Shown: positions 1 to 5,917 of the stretch, one piece after another | How positions within the stretch are numbered: the stretch's first letter is position 1 | Layout: every line of letters begins with the position of its first letter | Origin: Pseudomonadota bacterium | Lineage (GTDB): Bacteria > Myxococcota_A > Polyangia > Polyangiales > Polyangiaceae | DNA: 15,904 bases | Assembly (NCBI GenBank): GCA_023431345.1 | Contig: JAEYWK010000129.1 | Coordinates: forward strand, 1 to 15,904 | Reading direction: 5' to 3' | Position numbers and translations under genes: made by a program | Notes under the pieces: model-generated | Database searches by the model: none | Told to the model about the DNA's origin: nothing | What the model saw: the letters and a program-made list of their open reading frames with translations, nothing else

Positions 1-293
1 GGGTGTCGGGCGTCTCGCAACCCACCGACAAGCAGGCCCTCTCGTCCGCAAACGCTCCCGCTACCGGCGTCTGCGAATTGGCGCTCGTCCGAACCCCACC
101 CCCAGTCCGAGCCCGCAACCGCTCCCGCGCCCGAACCCGGCCCGATCACCAATCAAGGCTGGGGACGGACCCAGATCTCCCCACAGGGAGCGCAGAAGCA
201 GAGGTCAGCAGGGGGGCGCGCCGCACCAGCAGCGTTTGCGTTGCCCCCTGCGGAGTCTTATTGAGCGCCGCGGCGTTAGCCGAGCACGCGGCG
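1..293. other. Left-edge stretch without an assignable gene
   Basis: No gene can be assigned with confidence. All three forward frames are open for long distances because the sequence is so GC-rich. Frame 1 is open from the window edge to a TGA at 262-264, and its distal half reads as a plausible Pro/Ala/Gln-rich C-terminal tail ending in AESY. The first 90 bases look slightly more protein-like in frame 3. This could be the 3' end of a gene starting outside the window, or intergenic DNA. The segment ends in a tandem duplication next to the following gene's stop codon. Confidence 0.3.
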
Positions 294-308
294 TTAGCCG
301 AGCACGCG
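273..308. repeat. 18-bp perfect tandem duplication across a stop codon
   Basis: The unit at 273-290 is repeated exactly at 291-308. On the minus strand it carries the last codons and TAA stop of the hypothetical gene ending at 294. Because 18 is a multiple of three, a second in-frame TAA lies at 276-278, and reading past the first stop would add only five residues (RRVLG). Confidence 0.9.
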
Positions 309-956
309 GCGGCGCAGGCTGTCGACGGCTTCGCGTAGGCCGTCGGGGAAGGCACGCAGGCTCACGTCGAGGTGCTCCGGATCCGACTCGATGCCCGCCA
401 CCGTGACGACCGGGGCGACAAGGCTGAGCGCGCGAATCGCACGCTTGTTTTTGGCGATCTTCGGGTGGCGCATCAAATCGATCACGACTCGATCGTCCTT
501 TGCGTCCACGAGCAGCGCGGGGCGCTTGGGCATGTAGGCGGCCAGGTTGCCCGGCTTACTCAAGTCGAGCGCGCCCGAGCGCAGCAGCGCCGAAACGGGC
601 CCTTCGGGAGCGTCGTCGGACACCTTGAGCGACACGTCCGCCAAGCGCAGCTCGAAGCGCAGCTCTTGGGCCGTGATGCTGACGCGCTCGATGAACACCG
701 TCGCCTTCGCGCGCACGGGCGTGCCCATCAAATCAACGGTGGCCGCGACGCGGAGGCCGGGCGGCACCGCCTCGAGCTCGACGTCTTTCGGAGCTTTCTT
801 TCCGCCGGCGCGCCCCGCGAAAAAGCGCAGGGCATCGAGCGGAACGCCGAAACGGAGCGCGAGCAGGTTGCGTAGCGCTCGCAGCAGCTCCTCGGGGTGA
901 TCACGCAGGTACTTCGAACCTGCCTCTAAAACGGCCTTCAGCTCTTGCGCGGGCAT
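294..956 (-). CDS. Conserved hypothetical protein, helical N-terminus and beta-rich body
   Basis: This 220-residue protein was not recognised as a named family. The start chosen is the ATG at 956 (MPAQELK), because the longer open frame would run into the divergent lat gene and its extra residues look non-coding. Residues about 4-45 are predicted amphipathic helix rich in Leu, Glu and Arg. From about residue 55 to the end the protein alternates short hydrophobic strands with charged residues, for example VAATVDLMG and VVIDLM. No signal peptide, membrane segment or catalytic motif is visible. The repeated beta pattern faintly recalls lipid-binding DUF2993/LmeA-type proteins, but that is only an impression. 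It is divergent from lat with 66 bp between the starts, and its stop codon lies inside a tandem duplication. Confidence 0.7.
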   Translation of the reverse strand: MPAQELKAVLEAGSKYLRDHPEELLRALRNLLALRFGVPLDALRFFAGRAGGKKAPKDVELEAVPPGLRVAATVDLMGTPVRAKATVFIERVSITAQELRFELRLADVSLKVSDDAPEGPVSALLRSGALDLSKPGNLAAYMPKRPALLVDAKDDRVVIDLMRHPKIAKNKRAIRALSLVAPVVTVAGIESDPEHLDVSLRAFPDGLREAVDSLRRRVLG

Positions 957-1004
957 GGATGGGCGCCGAGTAAGCCACAGCTGCTCGCCGGAATCACCAG
1001 CGGA

Positions 1005-1013
1005 TGCTACGCT
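1005..1013 (+). promoter_or_regulatory. Extended -10-like box before lat
   Basis: TGCTACGCT fits the extended -10 pattern TG-N-TAnnnT and ends 9 nt before the lat ATG at 1023. No convincing -35 hexamer was seen. The same pattern precedes the two VWA genes. If it is used, the lat transcript would have almost no leader. Confidence 0.4.
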
Positions 1014-1022
1014 GGGAGTGAC

Positions 1023-2342
1023 ATGCCGCAGTACCCTGTCGCGCCGGCAGACGTCCATGCCACGTTGCGCCGCCACCTGCTGGCGCAAGGGCATAGCTTC
1101 GTGCTCGATCTCGAGAAGAGCTCCGGCCCCTTCGTCCGCGACGCCAAGTCAGGCCAAGAACTGCTGGATTTCTCGAGCTTCTACGCCAGCAATCCGCTGG
1201 GCTTCGGCGCGCCCGCGCTGCGCGAGGCGGCCTTTCTCGAGCGCCTGCACCGCGCCGCGCAGCTCAAGGTTGCCAACCCCGATTTCTACACGACCTACCT
1301 GGCCGAGTTCGTCGAGACGCTGTCGCGCACGGCGGCGCCGGCCACCCACCCGCACTACTTCTTCGTCGAGGGCGGGTCGCTCGCGGTCGAAAACGCGATG
1401 AAGGTGGCGTTCGACTGGAAGGTGCGCCGCAATCAGCGCGAGGGCCACGGCGACCTCGGCAGCCAAGTCCTGCATTTCGAGCAGGCGTTCCACGGCCGCA
1501 GCGGCTACTCGCTCAGCGTCACCAACACGGATCCGGCCAAGACGCTCCATTTCCCCAAGTTCCCGTGGCCGCGCCTGCCGAGCCCGGCCATGCGCTTCCC
1601 GCAGGACGACGCGGCACAGAGCGAGGTGCGCGAGCTCGAGCGCCTCACGCTCGCGCGGGCGGAGCGCGCCTTCGACCTCCACGGCGCCGACATCGCGGCA
1701 ATTCTGATCGAGCCGATTCAAGGTGAAGGCGGCGACAACCATTTTCGTCCTGAGTTTTTGCAAGCGCTGCGCCGGCTCGCCGACGAGCGCGGCGCGCTCT
1801 TGATCTTCGACGAGGTGCAGACCGGCGTGGGGCTCACCGGCAGCTGGTGGGCGCACGAGCAGCTGGGGGTCACGCCCGACATCATCTGCTTCGCGAAGAA
1901 GATGCAGCTCGGCGGCATCCTGGTCTCGCGCCGTGTCGACGACGTCGACAACGTGTTCAAGGTGCCGTCGCGCATCAGCAGCACCTGGGGCGGCTCCCTC
2001 ACCGACATGGTGCGAGCCACCCGCATCCTCGAGACCATCGAGGCCGAGGGGCTGCTTTCGAACGCGGCCGAGCGTGGGCTCGAGCTGCAGCGCGGCCTCG
2101 CGTCCCTCTCCGACCGGTTCCCTACCCTGGTGCGCAACGTGCGCGGCCGCGGGCTGATGTGCGCCATCGACTTGCCCACCCCTGATCAGCGCACGGCGCT
2201 CGTGAAGCATGCCCTGGCCGAGCAGCTGCTCGTGCTGCCATGCGGCTCGCATAGCCTGCGCTTCCGCCCGTTTTTGAACGTCGGCGCGGAGCACGTGCAA
2301 GAGATGCTCGTGCGCCTGAGCCGCGCGCTCGAGAAGCTCTAG
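1023..2342 (+). CDS. lat: L-lysine 6-aminotransferase (lysine epsilon-aminotransferase)
   Basis: PLP-dependent class III (fold type I) aminotransferase that moves the epsilon-amino group of L-lysine to 2-oxoglutarate, giving 2-aminoadipate 6-semialdehyde and glutamate. The 439 residues match, block by block, what I recall of mycobacterial LAT: HYFFVEGGSLAVENA, FHGRSGYSLS, EPIQGEGGDNHFRPEF, LLIFDEVQTG with the PLP-pyridine Asp263, then FAKKMQLGG holding the Schiff-base lysine (Lys292 or Lys293), and STWGG. The ATG at 1023 was chosen because MPQYPVAPADVH resembles the family N-terminus; upstream codons belong to the spacer. No aldehyde dehydrogenase or other lysine-catabolic gene is adjacent, so the fate of the semialdehyde cannot be read here. 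The stop overlaps that of the convergent GerW-like gene. Confidence 0.93.
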   Translation: MPQYPVAPADVHATLRRHLLAQGHSFVLDLEKSSGPFVRDAKSGQELLDFSSFYASNPLGFGAPALREAAFLERLHRAAQLKVANPDFYTTYLAEFVETLSRTAAPATHPHYFFVEGGSLAVENAMKVAFDWKVRRNQREGHGDLGSQVLHFEQAFHGRSGYSLSVTNTDPAKTLHFPKFPWPRLPSPAMRFPQDDAAQSEVRELERLTLARAERAFDLHGADIAAILIEPIQGEGGDNHFRPEFLQALRRLADERGALLIFDEVQTGVGLTGSWWAHEQLGVTPDIICFAKKMQLGGILVSRRVDDVDNVFKVPSRISSTWGGSLTDMVRATRILETIEAEGLLSNAAERGLELQRGLASLSDRFPTLVRNVRGRGLMCAIDLPTPDQRTALVKHALAEQLLVLPCGSHSLRFRPFLNVGAEHVQEMLVRLSRALEKL

Positions 2343-2830
2343 CCCTCGCTCTTCTTCGCGGGTGCGGGCAGCTGTGCGCTCGCGTCGTCGGTCAGGCTCT
2401 CGCCGAGCTCGGCCCGCGCGCCGGGGGCCGAGCGTGAGGACAGCTCGTGGCGCACGCGCTCGCCGACCGCGTTGGCGAGCCGCGACACGATATCAGGTAC
2501 TTCCTGCAGTAGCGCCGACCAGCCCGCTCGCTCGTCACCCTCGACCGTGAGCAGGTGCGCCGTGCCGTCGCGCCCTACCGCGATCGCGGCGACGGGCTCG
2601 AGCTCGACGGCGCCGCCCGCGCCGTGCCCGCCCGAATCACCACCGACCTTGGCGCCTCGCGCGCCTGCGTTAGCGCTGGCGGCGCCGAACGCGATCTTCA
2701 AGCGGTGCACCGGGATGATGGTCGCGTCCCCCGCTTGCTGCGGAGCCCCGATGATGGTCTCGCTCTTCGATATGCCCTGCACGCCCTGGAGCAGGCTCTC
2801 TACGACCTCGGCGATCTTGGTTTCGCTCAT
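2339..2830 (-). CDS. GerW/YtfJ-family protein, copy 1 (with C-terminal tail)
   Basis: A 163-residue member of the GerW (sporulation protein YtfJ) family, whose Bacillus founder is needed for normal spore germination; the biochemical role is not established. The domain order matches: N-terminal helix, ETIIGAPQQAGDATIIPV (residues about 24-41), a strand LKIAFGAAS, a Gly/Ala-rich loop, then GAGGAVELEPVAAIAV and DGTAHLLTV. After the domain comes a tail with an amphipathic helix (LLQEVPDIVSRL), as in Bacillus YtfJ, ending in a charged Ala/Pro/Lys segment. It is the last gene of a three-gene minus-strand operon, starting 5 bp after the DUF2953 stop. Its TAG shares the CTAG at 2339-2342 with the lat stop. 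Confidence 0.85.
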   Translation of the reverse strand: MSETKIAEVVESLLQGVQGISKSETIIGAPQQAGDATIIPVHRLKIAFGAASANAGARGAKVGGDSGGHGAGGAVELEPVAAIAVGRDGTAHLLTVEGDERAGWSALLQEVPDIVSRLANAVGERVRHELSSRSAPGARAELGESLTDDASAQLPAPAKKSEG

Positions 2831-2835
2831 CGTCT

Positions 2836-3483
2836 CTACCGTGCCTCGCTCGGGCGCGGGCCCCGCGAAGGGCCGGCCTGCGGCGTCCGCCGCGCCAAAC
2901 GTCTTACCACGTATGCGGAGAGATCGAGCGCCATGAGCCAGGGGCGCACGAAAGCGCGGCCATCTACCGCGATTTCCCAGCCATCCTCGAAATCCCAGCG
3001 CGGCGATTGCCGCACCTGAACCCGCGACGGCAAGACCGCAGACAGCGCCGCGATCGCCCCCACCAAGCGGCCCGTCAGCAGCGGATCACGGAAGCCATAA
3101 GTTAGATCGACGGTCAAATAACGAAGGCGCAGGTGACGGCGCTCCTCCAGCGCCTGGAGCGCGAAATCCAACGGATCGAGGCGCCCGAGCCAGCGCGCCC
3201 CGCGCGTCCGACCCCGCTTCTCCGACGGCTTCGGCTTCGGTCGCGGGCGCGATTTCAGCGTGAGCTTGCGGCCGAACAGCAGCACGCTCAGCTGCGGCGG
3301 CACGCCCCGAGCCCAAACGAAGGTCAGCGCCAGCGCCGCCAGCGACGCGCCGCCCGCGACGAACCAGCGCCCGTCAGCCTCACCCCGCGCGCGGCCGCTC
3401 ACGTCGAGGCGCAGCGGCCAGAGCACGACCGCCGCGCCGAGCACGACGACGAGCCCGAGCGCGCCGAGCCACGCCCATGCCAT
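2836..3483 (-). CDS. DUF2953-family membrane-anchored protein
   Basis: This 215-residue protein has a hydrophobic N-terminal segment (residues about 3-23), a second hydrophobic stretch near 42-60, then a strongly basic linker (KSRPRPKPKPSEKRGR). The C-terminal half holds the DUF2953-like part: RYLTVDLTYGFRDPLLTG followed by a helix and a PRWDFEDGWEI segment. The assignment rests on that Gly-Asp-x-x-x-Thr-Gly pattern and on context: in Bacillus, DUF2953 protein YtfI is encoded next to YtfJ (GerW), and here the gene sits between two GerW-like genes with gaps of 6 and 5 bp. Function is unknown; a membrane partner or anchor for the GerW proteins is an inference. Confidence 0.75.
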   Translation of the reverse strand: MAWAWLGALGLVVVLGAAVVLWPLRLDVSGRARGEADGRWFVAGGASLAALALTFVWARGVPPQLSVLLFGRKLTLKSRPRPKPKPSEKRGRTRGARWLGRLDPLDFALQALEERRHLRLRYLTVDLTYGFRDPLLTGRLVGAIAALSAVLPSRVQVRQSPRWDFEDGWEIAVDGRAFVRPWLMALDLSAYVVRRLARRTPQAGPSRGPRPSEAR

Positions 3484-3489
3484 GGCGGC

Positions 3490-3894
3490 TTACGACTTAC
3501 CGTCGCCGAGGCGCGGCGCTTCAGCGCCGTTCAAGGCGGGCGCGGGCTCGGCGGGCGGCAAGATCTTCACGCCGCGCCGCACCACGGCTTGCTTGCCATT
3601 GGCTAGCGCCAGCATATGGGGGGTGCCGTCTTCACCCACCACCACGAAGGCGCGAGGCTCGACGACGACCGCGCCGCCGGCGCCGCCGGCCTGTGCCCCG
3701 GCGTCGCTCTGCTCGGCCCCGCGCTTCGCCTTGCCATCGAGGCTGCCAATCGCGGTCCCGAAGCCGATGCTCACTTTCGAGAGCGGCAACACCTTGGCCT
3801 TGCCGGCGTCGCGCACGCCGCCCACCACGGCGTCGGCCTTCGCGACTTTGCCGAGCTCTTCGAGCAGCTCTTGCATCAGGTGCTTGAGGTCCAC
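3490..3894 (-). CDS. GerW/YtfJ-family protein, copy 2 (short, first in operon)
   Basis: A second GerW-like protein of 134 residues if it starts at the GTG at 3894 (VDLKHLMQELLEEL); the ATG at 3876 would give 128. The GTG is preferred because it restores the usual distance of about 25 residues to the DAVVGG motif. Visible features are KVLPLSKVSIGFGTA, a Gly/Ala/Lys-rich loop, AGGAVVVEPRAFVVVG and EDGTPHMLAL, collinear with copy 1. Unlike copy 1 it lacks the amphipathic tail helix and ends in a Pro/Ala-rich segment. It heads the operon. A TTTGAC at 3927-3932 on the minus strand, followed 18 nt later by TTCCCT, is a weak promoter candidate. Confidence 0.82.
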   Translation of the reverse strand: MDLKHLMQELLEELGKVAKADAVVGGVRDAGKAKVLPLSKVSIGFGTAIGSLDGKAKRGAEQSDAGAQAGGAGGAVVVEPRAFVVVGEDGTPHMLALANGKQAVVRRGVKILPPAEPAPALNGAEAPRLGDGKS

Positions 3895-3942
3895 GCCCGC
3901 AAGGGAACCACGAGCCTGCCTCCCCGTCAAAGCGAGATCGAG

Positions 3943-3948
3943 TAGAGT
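3943..3948 (+). promoter_or_regulatory. -10-like TAGAGT just before the esterase start
   Basis: TAGAGT ends 7 nt before the ATG at 3956, the same geometry as the boxes before lat and the VWA genes. No ribosome-binding site stronger than GAG precedes the ATG. There is no TG extension and no clear -35, so this is weak on its own. Confidence 0.3.
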
Positions 3949-3955
3949 CCGCGCG

Positions 3956-4678
3956 ATGCAGCGCGTGCGTATTGGAGAGCTCGACGTCACCCTCGCCGGC
4001 GGAACCGATCGCCAAGGAGGCGGCGACGGCCCCATGCTGGTTCTGCTGCACGGCTACGGAGCGCCGGGCGAAGACCTGGTGCCGATCGCTCGCCAGCTCG
4101 CCGTGCCGAGCCAGGTGCGCTTCGCGTTCCCGGCCGCGCCGCTGAGCGTCGAGCCCAACCTGCCGCCGGAAATGTCGGGGCGCGCCTGGTGGCAGCTCGA
4201 TATGGTCGAGCTGCAGCGCGCCGTGATGCTGGGAGACTACGCGGCTCTGACCACGCGCGTGCCGGCCGGTCTCAGCGAGGCACGCAGCGCCGTCACCGAC
4301 CTTCTGGCAGCGCTGGAGAGCGAGCACCGCGTGGCTCCTGAGAAGCTGATCCTCGGCGGGTTCTCGCAAGGCGCGATGCTGGCGACCGACCTCGCGCTGC
4401 GCGCCGAGCGGCCGCCGGCCGGCCTAGGGATCTTGAGCGGCAGCCTGATCTGCCGCCATGAGTGGCTGCCGCTGATGAAGGCCCGCGCCGGCATGAAGGT
4501 GGTGCAAAGTCACGGCCGAGCCGACCCGATCCTCGCCTACCAGCTCGCGGAGGAGCTGCGTGACGAGCTGATCCAGGCGGGCGTCAACGTCGAGTTCGTG
4601 CCCTTCGCCGGCGGTCACGGCATTCCGAACGGTGCCCTCGACGCCCTGACCGCGCTCGTTCGCAGCGTCACAGCGTGA
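3956..4678 (+). CDS. Phospholipase/carboxylesterase family alpha/beta hydrolase
   Basis: A 240-residue serine hydrolase of the Abhydrolase_2 type, which hydrolyses carboxylic esters and sometimes lysophospholipids or thioesters; the real substrate cannot be told. It has no signal peptide, so is probably cytoplasmic. Motifs are in order: oxyanion-hole region LVLLHGYGAPGED (about residues 26-38), nucleophile elbow GGFSQGAML with Ser137, acid Asp190 in GRADPIL, and His221 in GGHGIPN. Length is normal. The ATG at 3956 is used because the longer open frame upstream lies opposite the GerW gene and reads as low-complexity shadow sequence. The last 11 bp overlap the convergent alcohol dehydrogenase. 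Confidence 0.88.
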   Translation: MQRVRIGELDVTLAGGTDRQGGGDGPMLVLLHGYGAPGEDLVPIARQLAVPSQVRFAFPAAPLSVEPNLPPEMSGRAWWQLDMVELQRAVMLGDYAALTTRVPAGLSEARSAVTDLLAALESEHRVAPEKLILGGFSQGAMLATDLALRAERPPAGLGILSGSLICRHEWLPLMKARAGMKVVQSHGRADPILAYQLAEELRDELIQAGVNVEFVPFAGGHGIPNGALDALTALVRSVTA

Positions 4679-5651
4679 CGACCGCCGCGCCCGAGAGCCG
4701 CGAAGCGCGCAGATCATCGAGCGCCTGCGGCAGCTCGCTCAAGGTGTAAGCGGTCACCTCGCTGTGGATTGGCACCCGCGGTGTCAGCTCCATGAACTCG
4801 ACGCCGTCACGCCGCGTGAGGTTGGCGACCGAGCGCAGCGAACGCTCGCCCCAGAGCAGCTCGTACGGGAACGCGGGGATGTCACTCATGTGAATACCCG
4901 CGCAAATCACGCTGCCTCCCGGACCTACCGCCGCGAGCGCGCGCGGCACGAGCGCGCCGTTCGGCGCGAAGATGAGCGCGGCGTCGAGCGTGACCGGCGG
5001 AGACCCGTCGGACGGACCAGCCCAGTCGACTCCCATGCTGCGCGCGAAGATCAGCTGTTGCTCGTTGCCCGGTCGCGTGAACGCGTACACCTCGCGCCCT
5101 TGATGGCGCGCCACCTGCGCGATGATGTGCGCCGCCGACCCGAAGCCGTAGAGCCCGACGCGCTGAGCGTCGCCCGCCAACGTCAGCGCGCGATAGCCAA
5201 TCAGCCCCGCGCAGAGCAGCGGCGCCGCCTGCAGGTCCGGATAAGATCCGGGCAGCGGCAGGGCGAAGCGCGGCGAGACGACCGCGTACTCGGCGTAGCC
5301 GCCTTGCCGCTGGTACCCCGTAAATTCCGCTCTTTCGCACAGATTTTCGCGCCCCGTCCGGCACAATCTGCAGTCACCGCAGGCCCAGCCCAGCCAAGGT
5401 ACGCCGACGCGCTGGCCCTCCGCGAAGCCGTCGACCAGCCTGCCGTGGCTCACGACGGTACCGACGATCTGATGGCCCATCACGAGCGGCAGCCGAGGCG
5501 ACGACAGCTCGCCGTCGAGGATGTGCAGATCCGTGCGGCACACGCCGGTACAGCGCACGCGGATGAGTAGCTCGTTCGGTCCCGGCTCCGGAACCGGAAG
5601 TCTCTGCTCGACGAGCGCACGCGGCGCCCGCTCGAGCACCATAGCGCGCAT
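4668..5651 (-). CDS. Zinc-dependent alcohol dehydrogenase family protein
   Basis: A 327-residue medium-chain dehydrogenase that oxidises an alcohol or reduces an aldehyde with a nicotinamide cofactor; the substrate is unknown. Likely catalytic zinc ligands are Cys38 (GVCRTDLH), His60 (MGHQIVG) and Cys147 (LLCAGLIGY). Structural zinc cysteines are 91, 94, 97 and 105. The nucleotide-binding turn is GLYGFGSAAH (166-175). The usual GHE motif reads GHQ, which I recall as normal for the subfamily with the AFTRPG and CAGIHMSDIP signatures seen here (TIGR02822-like). The ATG at 5651 (MRAMVLE) gives the usual family length; an ATG at 5732 would add 27 residues resembling a hydrophobic leader and is less likely. 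Confidence 0.9.
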   Translation of the reverse strand: MRAMVLERAPRALVEQRLPVPEPGPNELLIRVRCTGVCRTDLHILDGELSSPRLPLVMGHQIVGTVVSHGRLVDGFAEGQRVGVPWLGWACGDCRLCRTGRENLCERAEFTGYQRQGGYAEYAVVSPRFALPLPGSYPDLQAAPLLCAGLIGYRALTLAGDAQRVGLYGFGSAAHIIAQVARHQGREVYAFTRPGNEQQLIFARSMGVDWAGPSDGSPPVTLDAALIFAPNGALVPRALAAVGPGGSVICAGIHMSDIPAFPYELLWGERSLRSVANLTRRDGVEFMELTPRVPIHSEVTAYTLSELPQALDDLRASRLSGAAVVTL

Positions 5652-5781
5652 GCTTGGTGCCAAAGCGTCACTTCCCTCGCTGCCGACGGCGAGCACGACA
5701 GCACCGATCAAGATACGCGCCGCTCCGCTCATGGTCAATCAATTCAGCGGCGCCATCAGTCAGCGCGCGCCGGGCGCTCGC

Positions 5782-5807
5782 GCGCGTCATTCGAGCGCGT
5801 CACTCGA
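5782..5807. repeat. 13-bp tandem repeat, one mismatch
   Basis: GCGCGTCATTCGA at 5782-5794 is followed directly by GCGCGTCACTCGA at 5795-5807. It lies in the 266-bp divergent spacer between the alcohol dehydrogenase and the HelD-like gene. No clear promoter was found in this spacer. TGCTACGCG at 5876-5884 is a partial match to the -10-like box, and GGCCC/GGGCC at 5889-5906 could form a small 5'-leader hairpin. Confidence 0.75.
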
Positions 5808-5917
5808 GCGGCCAGCGCGTTTCGGGGCCATTTCGCGCCGCTTAGTACGCAGGGCTTTTCAGTTGCTTGTCACGATGCTACGCGCTCTGGCCCTCTTTTT
5901 CGGGCCCCATCACGAAA

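Noticed and set aside
5652..5732. An N-terminal extension of the alcohol dehydrogenase that looks like a signal peptide
   Set aside because: The family is cytoplasmic, MRAMVLE at 5651 matches its usual N-terminus, and the extension would make the protein longer than its relatives.
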